A DNA stretch of 64,000 nucleotides from a virus, in the IMG/VR virus record IMGVR_UViG_3300032236_000747, positions 186,001 through 250,000 of that record. One strand, 5' to 3'. Below the pieces are notes generated by a model that worked only from the letters and a program-made list of their open reading frames with translations, was not told the origin of the DNA and searched no databases. The position numbers and the translations under genes were made by a program. Positions 32,780 through 41,538 of this stretch are shown here, in pieces. Each line of letters starts with the position of its first letter. Position 1 is the first letter of the stretch.

Positions 32780-35700
32780 ATGGCAACAACACTACAATCA
32801 CCAGGCGTTAATGTAAGCGTAATAGACGAGAGTTTTTATACTCCAGCAGCACCTGGTACAGTTCCGATGATATTTGTAGCATCGGCAGCAAATAAAATAA
32901 ACAGTTCCGGAGTTATTGCTCAAGGAACTATCCCAGCAAATGCTGGAAAAGTATATACAATCAGCAGCCAGCTAGATCTAGCAAATACGTTCGGAACTCC
33001 GTTGTTCCCAACTGATAGTCAAGGCAATAGCATTAATGGCGGCGAACAAAACGAATACGGTCTACAAGCAGCTTATAGTTCTTTAGGTGTTAATAGCCAA
33101 GCGTTTGTAGTTAGAGCAAACATTGACCTAAGTCAACTAACCGCCAGTGCTAGTGTTCCTACAGGACTTCCTGTCAACGGAACATACTGGGTAGATACAA
33201 GTAATACACAGTTTGGCATCTACGAGTGGGATGCAGTAAACAAGGTATTCACATTACAAACTCCTCTAGTTATCGACGATAGCAACTCTGCTACTGATAC
33301 AGTCGACGGCATGACTCCTAGTGCTAGCTTTGGTACAATCGGTGCTTATGCTGTAGTTGCTACAAGTATGAACGAATGCCAAGTATGGTACAAAAACGCA
33401 GGCAATAATTGGGTTGTTGTTGGATCTAATGCTGAATCGTTGTTCGGTACAAGTATTTCCGGATACACATTTAAATCTACTTCATGGCAAACTAGCTACC
33501 CACTAGTAACTAGCACAGGTATTGTTGGCCTAACAGGTGGTTCAACATTTACTATTAACGGCACAACAGTTACTATTGGTTCGACATCAACTAACTCTGT
33601 TGCTACAACTATTAACACATTAATGCCACAACACGGCGTTGGCGCAAAAGTTAACAGCGACGGTCTTTTAGAGCTATACGCAGATGCTACAGCAAACAGT
33701 GGTGCAGGAACTATTGTTATTTCCGGTACTGCTGGAACTATTACTGCCCTAGGTTTAACAGCAGGTACATATGTACCTACAGCACTAACACTAGCACCAC
33801 ATACACAAGTTCCTAAATATGCTAGCCTAGGTGTACCAAGCGGTAGCGTTTACATCAAAACTACTTCTGCTAGCATTGGTGCAAACTGGGTTATCAAACT
33901 ATACAACAGCGTTACAGGTAGTTGGAGTACAAAATCTGCTCCTATATACAGCGGATCAGATAAAGCAATCTACGCACTTGATGCAGTAGGTGGCGGAGCA
34001 AATATTGCTGTTGGCACATTATTTGTTGAAAGCAACTATGATGGCGGAACCGGATCTGCCGGCAAGCCACAACTAGCAGAATTTAAAATACTACGTAGAT
34101 CAGCAGTCAAGCCTACAACAATCACTGGCGGCGCAAGTGTTAGTTCTTTTACTATTCACAGAGGCGCAAGCACAGTTACTACAGTTTATAGCTTTGCTAT
34201 TGAAGAAACTATTCCAGGAGTAGCCGGATATCAAAATACAGCAACAATCACCGTTGCTAGTATTCCTCCAACTACCGGAACAACAAGCGTAACAGTTAGT
34301 GGTTCTAGTATTGTTACTCAAATCAGCGCAGCAGGATTCCAAGAAGTTAGTGCAAGTATTAGCAGCAGCGGTTATATTTCGATTAACCATGCTACTGGAG
34401 GCGACTTCCACTTAACTGATAACGGAGCGGTTGCTATTCTAAACACTTTAGGATTTACAGCAACTGGAAATACTCCTACAGCTAATCTATATGCTGCCGG
34501 CGCTTATGACAGCTATACATTCAAAGCAAGTAACTGGGCACCGCTGGTGTTCGAAGCATCTACTACAGAACCAGTTACTGATCCAGCTAACGGACAGCTA
34601 TGGTACGGTAGCAATCTAGAAGAAGTTGATATTTTATATCACAACGGTACAACATGGGTTGGTTACCACTACGCTGGCGGCGGATTCCAAGGTGTTGACG
34701 CTGCGTTCCCTAACAGTGATCCTAACGGACCAATCGTATCAGCTACTCAACCTACTACACAAAGTGATGGTACTCCTTTAGTTGATGGAGATATTTGGAT
34801 TGATTCTAGTGCTACTCATACATACGGACAAACTATCTATGTTTACAACGGAAACTCCTTAACTTGGGTACTACAAGATCCTACTGATCATGTTACTCCT
34901 AATGGATGGGTATTTGCTGACGCACGTTGGGCAACAACTGGCCAAGCAATGGAACCAAGCACTATCAAAGCATTACTAGCTAGTAACTATCTAGATCCAG
35001 ACGCACCTGATCCTGCACTATACCCAGAAGGCACACGTCTATGGAACCTACGTCGTAGCGGATTTAACGTTAAGAAATACGAAGTAGGTTATATTGATAT
35101 CTATGCTAACAACGGTAAGAATATTCGTTATCAAAATGATCCAACTGATGGATCTAATGATACTATGCCTTACGCAACAAATCGTTGGGTAACTGTAAGC
35201 CCTAACGATCATCTAGGTCGTGGTTCATTTGGACGTCATGCGCAACGCGGTTTTGTTGTAGCAAGTCTAAAGTCGTTAATCGATACAAATGCAACTATCC
35301 GCGATACAGATACAGTTGTATACAACCTAATCACATGTCCAGGCTATCCAGAGACTATTCAAAATATGATAGGTCTTAATGCTGATAGAGGTTATACAGC
35401 ATTCGTAGTTGGCGATACTCCATTCCGTCTAGCTAGCGATGCAACATCATTGTCTAACTGGGGTAACAATACAGCTAACGCAGTTGATAACACTGAAGAA
35501 GGTTCAGTATCATACGATGATTACATGGGTATGTTCTATCCAAGTGGTTATACAAATGATAACACAGGAAACTATATCGTTGTTCCACCAAGCCACATGA
35601 TGCTACGCACTATTATTGAAAGCGATCAAAAGAGCTATCAATGGTTTGCTCCTAGTGGAGTTAACAGAGGCGCAATCAACAACGCAACAGCCGTTGGATA

Positions 35701-36211
35701 TGTTGACGTAGCTGGTGATTTTATCAAGGCAGCATTGCCACAAAGCACACGTGATGTAATGGCAAAGAATGGTAAGATTAATCCATTAGCTACGCTAAAC
35801 GGTGTTGGTATTGTTAACTACGGTAACTATACAAGATCACATGCAGCCAGCGCATTGGATAGAATTAACGTGGCTCGTTTAGTAGCTTATCTAAGACGTC
35901 AACTAAGCATCTTGGCTCAACCATACTTGTTTGAACCAAATGATGCCAGCACACGTCAAGCTATTAAGAACGCAGCTGATAGTTTGTTTATCGAACTAGT
36001 AGGACAACGTGCAATCTATGACTACATTGTAGTTTGCGATACAAGCAATAACACACCAGCAAGGATTGATAGATCTGAGCTATGGATGGATGTTGCTATT
36101 GAACCAGTTAAAGCAGTTGAGTTCATCTACATTCCGATGAGACTATTGAATACGGGTGCTATTGCTTCCGGTAATCTAGGCGCTGGATTCCCTGGATCGA
36201 AAAACGCTTAA
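32780..36211 (+). CDS. 18: gp18-like tail sheath protein
   Basis: The contractile tail sheath subunit: N-terminus SPGVNVSVIDESFYTPAAPG and C-terminal domain with LKSLIDTNATIRD, FNIITCPGYPE-type NLITCPGYPETI, RINVARLVAYLRRQLSILA, EPND..TRQ and FIYIPMRLLNTG are typical of gp18 in aquatic T4-like phages. At 1143 residues it is much longer than T4 gp18 (659); roughly residues 120-660 are inserted beta-rich domains (several with DG.IWIDSS and YNG..TWV motifs) that would lie on the outside of the sheath. It precedes gp19 as in T4. Confidence 0.9.
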   Translation: MATTLQSPGVNVSVIDESFYTPAAPGTVPMIFVASAANKINSSGVIAQGTIPANAGKVYTISSQLDLANTFGTPLFPTDSQGNSINGGEQNEYGLQAAYSSLGVNSQAFVVRANIDLSQLTASASVPTGLPVNGTYWVDTSNTQFGIYEWDAVNKVFTLQTPLVIDDSNSATDTVDGMTPSASFGTIGAYAVVATSMNECQVWYKNAGNNWVVVGSNAESLFGTSISGYTFKSTSWQTSYPLVTSTGIVGLTGGSTFTINGTTVTIGSTSTNSVATTINTLMPQHGVGAKVNSDGLLELYADATANSGAGTIVISGTAGTITALGLTAGTYVPTALTLAPHTQVPKYASLGVPSGSVYIKTTSASIGANWVIKLYNSVTGSWSTKSAPIYSGSDKAIYALDAVGGGANIAVGTLFVESNYDGGTGSAGKPQLAEFKILRRSAVKPTTITGGASVSSFTIHRGASTVTTVYSFAIEETIPGVAGYQNTATITVASIPPTTGTTSVTVSGSSIVTQISAAGFQEVSASISSSGYISINHATGGDFHLTDNGAVAILNTLGFTATGNTPTANLYAAGAYDSYTFKASNWAPLVFEASTTEPVTDPANGQLWYGSNLEEVDILYHNGTTWVGYHYAGGGFQGVDAAFPNSDPNGPIVSATQPTTQSDGTPLVDGDIWIDSSATHTYGQTIYVYNGNSLTWVLQDPTDHVTPNGWVFADARWATTGQAMEPSTIKALLASNYLDPDAPDPALYPEGTRLWNLRRSGFNVKKYEVGYIDIYANNGKNIRYQNDPTDGSNDTMPYATNRWVTVSPNDHLGRGSFGRHAQRGFVVASLKSLIDTNATIRDTDTVVYNLITCPGYPETIQNMIGLNADRGYTAFVVGDTPFRLASDATSLSNWGNNTANAVDNTEEGSVSYDDYMGMFYPSGYTNDNTGNYIVVPPSHMMLRTIIESDQKSYQWFAPSGVNRGAINNATAVGYVDVAGDFIKAALPQSTRDVMAKNGKINPLATLNGVGIVNYGNYTRSHAASALDRINVARLVAYLRRQLSILAQPYLFEPNDASTRQAIKNAADSLFIELVGQRAIYDYIVVCDTSNNTPARIDRSELWMDVAIEPVKAVEFIYIPMRLLNTGAIASGNLGAGFPGSKNA

Positions 36212-36234
36212 ATAAAAGAACAAGGAGCATTTTG

Positions 36235-36849
36235 ATGGCAATATCAAGTTTATTAAATTATACAGTACCAGGAGCAGACGGCACTAAAGGCCAAGGCCTT
36301 TTAATGCCTAAACTGAAATATCGTTTCAGGGTAAGCTTCATTAACTTTGGTGCTGACAACGCAACATATCAGATGACTAAGCAAGTTGTTAGCGCAGGCC
36401 GTCCTAGTGTTTCGTGGGAAAACGTAGAGCTTAACGTATATAACAGCAAAATTAACTATGCTGGAAAGTATACATGGGAAGCTGTACAAGTCGTTCTAAG
36501 GGACGATATCAACAACGAAGTTACTAAGTTAGTTGGCCAACAAGTTCAGAAACAGTTCGACTTCATGGAACAATCTAGTGCCGCTAGCGGTAGCGATTAT
36601 AAGTTCCAAATGAACATCGATATCCTAGACGGCGGTAATGGCGCACAAGCCGCTAACGTTCTAGAAACTTTTGAACTGTATGGTTGCTACATCCAAAAAG
36701 TAGCATATCAACAAGGCGATTACAAAGTCAGCGATCCAATGGATATTACAATGGATATCAAGTTTGATAACGCATTACAAACTAACACACCTGGCGGCAT
36801 TGGCACAGATGTTGGTAGAGCATTCGGTGGTGTTTTAGCTAGTAACTAA
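36235..36849 (+). CDS. 19: gp19-like tail tube protein
   Basis: A 204-residue tail tube subunit. The ATG at 36235 is chosen because AAGGAG ends 8 nt upstream; a TTG at 36232 is less likely. Sequence features (MPKLKYRFRVSFINFG, VVSAGRPSVSWENVELNVYNSK, WEAVQVVLRDDINNEV, YKVSDPMDITMDIKFDNA) fit gp19. It polymerises on the baseplate to make the DNA conduit inside the gp18 sheath. A strong terminator follows. Confidence 0.9.
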   Translation: MAISSLLNYTVPGADGTKGQGLLMPKLKYRFRVSFINFGADNATYQMTKQVVSAGRPSVSWENVELNVYNSKINYAGKYTWEAVQVVLRDDINNEVTKLVGQQVQKQFDFMEQSSAASGSDYKFQMNIDILDGGNGAQAANVLETFELYGCYIQKVAYQQGDYKVSDPMDITMDIKFDNALQTNTPGGIGTDVGRAFGGVLASN

Positions 36850-36861
36850 TATACCCAAAAT

Positions 36862-36888
36862 AAAAGGCCCTTCGGGGCCTTTTTTTAT
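36862..36888 (+). terminator. Strong intrinsic terminator after gp19
   Basis: AAAAGGCCC-TTCG-GGGCCTTTT: a 9-bp stem with a UUCG tetraloop and a T7 run. Separates gp18-gp19 from the following unit. Confidence 0.92.
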
Positions 36889-36891
36889 CAC

Positions 36892-36898
36892 ATAAATA
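36892..36898 (+). promoter_or_regulatory. Late-type box, leaderless class
   Basis: ATAAATA ends 5 nt before the ATG at 36904. There is no Shine-Dalgarno between the terminator and the start. Confidence 0.6.
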
Positions 36899-36903
36899 TT
36901 ATC

Positions 36904-38004
36904 ATGAGTGATTTAACTTCGTTTCTTTCAAGCGTACTGTCCGAAGGGTGGATGCGTGATCAACAACACGCAAGCAGATTATATAGACAAGATAATCTAT
37001 ACGATTTAGCCCCTAAAACAACTTGGATATATTATGTTTCTTTTAAAATAAATCCTGCCATTACAAAATATTTAGACCCGTCGTGGTATACTAGATATGT
37101 TACAAATAACGTAATAGGTCAGTTAGTTAAATCCGCAGACCTTCCTAAATATACCGTTACTACTGAAACTCTTAATCAGTATAACAGAAAAACACAGGTA
37201 CAAACTAAACTAGAATACCAACCAATATCTATCACATTACATGATGATATGGCAAACTCTACAAATGATTTGTGGTTCAACTATTTTAGATATACCAATG
37301 CCGATGGAACTTATAGCAAGCCATCTAAAGGTGCAAGTCAATATTCAGTAAAACCTGCTGAATGGGGTAATACAAAATACGATACTATGCCTAATAGATA
37401 TGGTTTTGATCCGGAAGCAAACGAACCATTCTTTGATAACATAACAATATACCTGTTAAACAAACAAAGGTATCTAAGTTTTACACTTGTTAATCCTATT
37501 ATAAAAGAGTGGCGCCACGGTGAAGTTGACCAAACACAGGCTAATAAACTTCTTGATAGTAGAATGACAGTAGTCTATGAAACTGTACTGTACGGCAAAG
37601 GTCATGCAGGAACCATGGAACCTGCGTTTAACAAGAATCACTATGATAAGACACCTAGTCCACTAAGTATTGCTGGAGGCGGTGCTGCTAACTTATTTGG
37701 TGCTGGTGGTGTGGTAGCAGGAGCTACAGGTATATTCGGCGAAGGCGGAAGTCTAGCATCGGCATCAAGTCCATGGGATTATGCCAAGGTAGCTATTCAA
37801 ACAGCAAACCTAGCAAAGAATGTTAGTAATCTAAATAGCAAGGCTAGCATTAATGAAGTTTTAGGTCTTGGAGTCAGTGCTATCACTGGCGCTGCTCAAA
37901 ATATTAGATCCGGTCAATCACCGACTGGTGGTGGCCTACAAATACTAACTCCAACGCTTAATAATACTATTCAAGCATCACGAACATCAGTTACTGGAAA
38001 ATAA
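36904..38004 (+). CDS. Tail-tube-like or baseplate tube-initiator structural protein
   Basis: A 366-residue protein directly after gp19. Residues ~1-230 have a tube-protein look: TTWIYYVSFKINP, QLVKSADLPKYTVTTETLNQYNRK, YQPISITLHDD and YETVLYGKG match the beta-barrel order of gp19-type and gp48/gp54-type proteins. The C-terminal ~130 residues are Gly/Ala/Ser-rich and predicted helical. It may be the gp54-like initiator or a second tube protein; the distinction cannot be made here. It starts without a Shine-Dalgarno, 5 nt after a late-type box. Confidence 0.65.
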   Translation: MSDLTSFLSSVLSEGWMRDQQHASRLYRQDNLYDLAPKTTWIYYVSFKINPAITKYLDPSWYTRYVTNNVIGQLVKSADLPKYTVTTETLNQYNRKTQVQTKLEYQPISITLHDDMANSTNDLWFNYFRYTNADGTYSKPSKGASQYSVKPAEWGNTKYDTMPNRYGFDPEANEPFFDNITIYLLNKQRYLSFTLVNPIIKEWRHGEVDQTQANKLLDSRMTVVYETVLYGKGHAGTMEPAFNKNHYDKTPSPLSIAGGGAANLFGAGGVVAGATGIFGEGGSLASASSPWDYAKVAIQTANLAKNVSNLNSKASINEVLGLGVSAITGAAQNIRSGQSPTGGGLQILTPTLNNTIQASRTSVTGK

Positions 38005-38006
38005 TT

Positions 38007-38381
38007 ATGACACTCTACAATAACGTTCCTAAAAGTTCTATCAAGTCTAGTTCTGATGCAACAGTTCAATACTTCAACACATTTTATCAAACGCCTATAT
38101 ATCTTAACGACGCTGATATAGCTGCGGTTACTGGTTTCTTTGAGACTAATGGGTTCGATCATCAAAGCGCAGATTCAGTTGCTATGATTATATTAAGTCA
38201 AGCAAAGTCCAGCAATATAAATGCTTTTCAACTTCTAGATAGTCTTAAACAACTAGACGGAGTTGGATTAAGCACACTAGTAGGGCAAGTTATGAACTAC
38301 AATAGATTTAAAACTAGTAGTCTAGGAACATCTAATATGTTATCTACTGCCGATGAAATACAAAGAAATATATTAGCATGA
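38007..38381 (+). CDS. Conserved small protein between tube-like protein and gp4
   Basis: A 124-residue mostly helical protein (DADIAAVTGFFETNGFDHQS, AFQLLDSLKQLDGVGL) without a recognised domain. It begins 2 nt after the previous stop and overlaps gp4 by 4 nt (ATGA), so it is translated with a structural protein and a head-completion protein. A structural or assembly role is inferred from position only. Confidence 0.65.
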   Translation: MTLYNNVPKSSIKSSSDATVQYFNTFYQTPIYLNDADIAAVTGFFETNGFDHQSADSVAMIILSQAKSSNINAFQLLDSLKQLDGVGLSTLVGQVMNYNRFKTSSLGTSNMLSTADEIQRNILA

Positions 38382-38818
38382 GCATGAAATTTAGTCAGGG
38401 ATTCTACAAACTTAAGAATCCAGAAAAATACATAGGCCTAGGTACACCACGTTTTCGTTCTAGTTGGGAATTCAGCGTAATGAAGATGTGTGATGAAAAC
38501 GAAGCTATTAATCAATGGGCCAGTGAAAGCATTAAGATACCTTATAGAGATCCTCTAACAGGAAAAGCTACAATATATGTTCCTGATTTTTTAGTTGTGT
38601 TTGTTGACAACAAAAAGAATAAGCGTGCCGAAGTATGGGAAGTAAAACCCGTTAATCAAACCCTAAAAGAACATGTAGGAAAGAACCCCTATAATCAAGC
38701 CCAGTATGTTAAGAACATGGTTAAATGGGCTGCTGCCAAAGCATACTGTAGTCAAAATGGAATGAAGTTTAGAATCATAACCGAACACGATCTTTATCAC
38801 TCTGGTAAGAAGATGTAA
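38378..38818 (+). CDS. 4: gp4-like head completion protein
   Basis: A 146-residue protein like T4 gp4: YIGLGTPRFRSSWEFSVMKMCDE, SIKIPYRDPLTGK, YVPDFLVVF, AEVWEVKP and AAAKAYCSQNGMKFRIITEHDLY parallel T4 segments such as YRSMWERKVM, IPYISPVD, YYPDFIV, LEIKP and AAKEFCDDRGWEFKILTEKDL. The PDF...EVKP pair resembles the PD-(D/E)xK nuclease core, in keeping with a proposed DNA-end-processing role at the end of packaging. Confidence 0.85.
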   Translation: MSMKFSQGFYKLKNPEKYIGLGTPRFRSSWEFSVMKMCDENEAINQWASESIKIPYRDPLTGKATIYVPDFLVVFVDNKKNKRAEVWEVKPVNQTLKEHVGKNPYNQAQYVKNMVKWAAAKAYCSQNGMKFRIITEHDLYHSGKKM

Positions 38819-38822
38819 CCGG

Positions 38823-38828
38823 TAAATA
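38823..38828 (+). promoter_or_regulatory. Late-type box, leaderless class
   Basis: TAAATA ends exactly 5 nt before the small-terminase ATG at 38834; no Shine-Dalgarno. Confidence 0.6.
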
Positions 38829-38833
38829 CCAGT

Positions 38834-39307
38834 ATGACAAAAAAGCTCGAAGAAATATTAGACATTAATCCTCTCAAAGAAGAACCCATTCCTTCACCGG
38901 AAACAGTTCCAGAATCTCCTATTATTAGTTTAGAAGAAAAGCTAGAAGAGTTTGATAAAATATCAGCAGCACTACCTAGAGTTCGAGGACTAGGTGATAT
39001 CAGCGATGCTGAACTTGATAAACTTGCTAAAAAAGCAGAAGAAGCATACGACGATATCATGGACCTAGGAATGCAGGTTGAGCCCAAATATAGCGCACGT
39101 ATGTTTGAAGTTGCTACTGGTATGCTAAACGCTGCTATTACTGCTAAAACAAACAAGATCGATAAGAAGCTAAAAATGGTCGATCTACAGTTGAAAAAAC
39201 TAGCCATTGATAAGAAGAGCGGATCTAAAGACGAAACTGTAGAAGGCGAAGGTTTTATCCTCACAGATCGCAATAGCATACTAGCAAAACTTAGAGATTT
39301 GAAATAA
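38834..39307 (+). CDS. 16: gp16-like small terminase subunit
   Basis: A 157-residue acidic N-terminus/basic helical core protein. EEAYDDIMDLGMQVEPKYSA, RMFEVATGMLNAAITAKT and KKLKMVDLQLKKL form the two-helix core seen in T4 gp16 (...[28 protein letters not shown]...). Gp16 rings recognise phage DNA and regulate the gp17 motor. Unlike T4, gp17 does not follow directly: two structural-type genes lie between. Confidence 0.75.
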   Translation: MTKKLEEILDINPLKEEPIPSPETVPESPIISLEEKLEEFDKISAALPRVRGLGDISDAELDKLAKKAEEAYDDIMDLGMQVEPKYSARMFEVATGMLNAAITAKTNKIDKKLKMVDLQLKKLAIDKKSGSKDETVEGEGFILTDRNSILAKLRDLK

Positions 39308-39320
39308 ATAAAGCATAGGA
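39305..39320 (+). promoter_or_regulatory. Late-type box with AGGA
   Basis: TAAATA at 39305-39310 overlaps the gp16 stop; AGGA lies at 39316-39320, before the ATG at 39328. Confidence 0.45.
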
Positions 39321-39327
39321 TACTCGC

Positions 39328-39912
39328 ATGACTTCATTCAAACAGATATTATCTGAAAGTGTTAAAAAATATGATTTCAAGGTCAAGATCGCAGGCGCGG
39401 TTGATAAAGACGTTGAAACAAAATTAGAATCACTTTTAGACAAATTTAAGGTTTCATCTTTTAAGAAAGCCGGTACAACTCCAGTACAAAGTTTTCCTTT
39501 AGATTTTCCTAAACTTAGAAATCAAAATGTAAACATCTACGAAGTTACATTAGAATACCCAACAACACAATTTGAACTAACAGAATATCTTGCTAGTGCT
39601 TTAGATGTTCATAAAGAGTCATTGGTTGTACGTAACCCAAATGAGCCAAGTGAAGAATACCAAAAACCTGTAGAAAAAAGAGAAGGTGCATTGTTAACAG
39701 ATAGTGAATACAAAGAATCAACTAATGCTAACTTTGATGATTACTACGGCGACAAATATAACTTAAACTTTGTTAAAGAACTAAATGATGTTCTGAAGTT
39801 ACAAAGAAAAGAAAGGGGAGAAGTAATCCCCGATGGCAATCAAACACAAATGCCACACTTCGAGCAGAAATCAAGTAGCCTTTTGAAACAAGCTACAGAT
39901 CCAAGGAAATAA
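39328..39912 (+). CDS. Conserved hypothetical, probable minor virion protein
   Basis: A 194-residue protein starting MTSFKQILSESVKKYDFKVK. Residues ~15-100 look like a compact alpha/beta domain (KVKIAGAVDKDVETKLESLL, VNIYEVTLEYPTTQFELTEY); the rest is charged and probably flexible. I recognise the type as one carried beside packaging genes in aquatic T4-like phages, but its function is unknown. Confidence 0.65.
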   Translation: MTSFKQILSESVKKYDFKVKIAGAVDKDVETKLESLLDKFKVSSFKKAGTTPVQSFPLDFPKLRNQNVNIYEVTLEYPTTQFELTEYLASALDVHKESLVVRNPNEPSEEYQKPVEKREGALLTDSEYKESTNANFDDYYGDKYNLNFVKELNDVLKLQRKERGEVIPDGNQTQMPHFEQKSSSLLKQATDPRK

Positions 39913-39916
39913 TAAT

Positions 39917-41485
39917 ATGAAAATGATCAACGTATTACAAAGACTAGCAGAGCTAGACGCAGGCAATCCTAACATTGCCAACCCACTAGCTGCTGGCCAA
40001 AAAAGGGTCATGGAAGCTGATCAAGTCGCACAACTACCTGACTTAACAGACATGGGCGACCTAAGGGCATTAAGCGGCCTTAAGCAGGTTAATGAATGCA
40101 TGCCAATGGGAATCGCAGAACTAGGCGGAATGTCAAGTAATCGTCCACCGGCTAGCTTTAGTATTAATGCTACAGCAGCAGACGGCGCAGAAGTTAGTTC
40201 TATGCTAAGTGATATTTTAAATCTAGCAGGCGTACATAAAGTTGGCCAAGAACACATGCCATCAGTAGACAGTCCTCAATCAGCAATGGTTCAACCACCT
40301 GCGATGGGAAATGCTAAAGATGCTATGAGATCTGCTTTAGACACAATGAACGGTGACGAAATGGGCGACGAAGTCGGCGAACCAGAAACAATCTCCGGCA
40401 TGGATGACGAAGCAGCTGAACCGATGGTCGGCATGGATGACATGGGCATGGGCGTAGGCGGTGACGACATGGGCGGAATAGCACAACCAGAAATGGGTGG
40501 CAGCATCGGTGGTGGAAGTCCAGAAATGGCGTCTATGGCTGATGAGATTCGTAACATGGCTGATCGTCTAAGTCAAATCGATAGCAAAGATGAACTACCA
40601 GGCGTCGACGGCGAAAGCGATGACGAAGCCAACGAATCGTATGATAACACTCCAGCAGACATGACAAGACATACATCATTTGATGCTAATAGTTTTGCTT
40701 ATAATGGAAACGCGGGCGGCGTTAATAAAGGCATTACAACACAGCCTACCGCTACAATGGAAGAGATTGAATCGAGTTTGTTTAAAGAATACAGTAACTT
40801 TGTTGCTGAATCAAAAAAAAAAGTAAAGTCAACAAATGAAGTAAAAGAAGGTCTTAACCACAGACCTTCTGGTCCAAAAATCGAAAAGAAAGATGTAGAT
40901 CGTGTGTGCGATGTAGCACATAAGTTAGGCATTCCTCTAGTACACGAAGACCAAGGATGCGTAATGGATTGCATGGCATCTTATCCTAAGTTCCACAAAC
41001 ACATAACAGGCAAGTACAACGAGTGCTGGGAAGATTTCCATCAAGCATGTTGTGATCATTATTCTACCAAGCACGGTCTCGGAATGAAAGACGAGCAAGC
41101 TATAACTGGTCCGGGTTCTATGAACGGTGGCGACGGCAGCTATGGTATGTTTGAAGCAAAAGAAAAAACTATGAGTCGTGCTGCTAAAGGTAACGAAAAA
41201 TATGGTAAGGCTGGTATGCAAGCATTAGCCAAGGCTGGTCGTGAAGGTAAAAGTCTAGAACCAATCAAAGCCAAATATAACAAATACGACGAAGGTTCGT
41301 CAAACACAAGTTTAAGCAAGGCTGCTAAGACTGTTAAAAAAGGCGCACTACACAAGCAAGAAGGTATTCCTCAAGATAAAAAGATTGGCGATGCCAAACT
41401 AAAAAGTCTAAAGAAAAGTGGTACACCTTTAGAAAAGAAACGTGCTAACTTTGCTTTAAACATTCAAGGCAAGGGTAAAAAATAA
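39917..41485 (+). CDS. Low-complexity acidic protein with a Cys/His-rich segment
   Basis: A 522-residue protein of unknown function. Residues ~110-240 are rich in Met, Gly, Asp and Glu with MDDMGMGVGGDDMGG-type runs and are probably disordered. Around residues 330-385 a Cys/His-rich stretch (VCDVAHKLGIP, CVMDCMASYPKFHKHIT, CWEDFHQACCDHYSTKH) could bind a metal. The last ~110 residues are Lys-rich (MSRAAKGNEKYGKAGMQALA, AKTVKKGALHKQ) and might bind DNA. It could be an internal head or core protein; this is inference from composition and from lying between gp16 and gp17. AAGGA lies 9 nt before the ATG; a terminator follows. Confidence 0.6.
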   Translation: MKMINVLQRLAELDAGNPNIANPLAAGQKRVMEADQVAQLPDLTDMGDLRALSGLKQVNECMPMGIAELGGMSSNRPPASFSINATAADGAEVSSMLSDILNLAGVHKVGQEHMPSVDSPQSAMVQPPAMGNAKDAMRSALDTMNGDEMGDEVGEPETISGMDDEAAEPMVGMDDMGMGVGGDDMGGIAQPEMGGSIGGGSPEMASMADEIRNMADRLSQIDSKDELPGVDGESDDEANESYDNTPADMTRHTSFDANSFAYNGNAGGVNKGITTQPTATMEEIESSLFKEYSNFVAESKKKVKSTNEVKEGLNHRPSGPKIEKKDVDRVCDVAHKLGIPLVHEDQGCVMDCMASYPKFHKHITGKYNECWEDFHQACCDHYSTKHGLGMKDEQAITGPGSMNGGDGSYGMFEAKEKTMSRAAKGNEKYGKAGMQALAKAGREGKSLEPIKAKYNKYDEGSSNTSLSKAAKTVKKGALHKQEGIPQDKKIGDAKLKSLKKSGTPLEKKRANFALNIQGKGKK

Positions 41486-41497
41486 GCAATATAACCC

Positions 41498-41525
41498 AAT
41501 AGCCCCTTAGGGGGCTATTTTTTTC
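41498..41525 (+). terminator. Intrinsic terminator before terL
   Basis: AATAGCCCC-TTAG-GGGGCTATT with a run of T's: 9-bp stem. Lies between the 522-residue protein and gp17. Confidence 0.9.
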
Positions 41526-41527
41526 AG

Positions 41528-41533
41528 TAAATA
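41528..41533 (+). promoter_or_regulatory. Late-type box, leaderless class
   Basis: TAAATA directly after the terminator, ending exactly 5 nt before the gp17 ATG at 41539; no room for a Shine-Dalgarno. Confidence 0.62.
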
Positions 41534-41538
41534 AAAGT

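Noticed and set aside
38797-39279. 160-codon minus-strand frame opposite gp16
   Set aside because: Ser-rich shadow translation of the gp16 gene; gp16 has a promoter box and recognised helices.
40021-40974. Minus-strand frames inside the acidic packaging-region protein
   Set aside because: Codon-composition shadows of a Gly/Asp/Met-rich gene; no Shine-Dalgarno or promoter.
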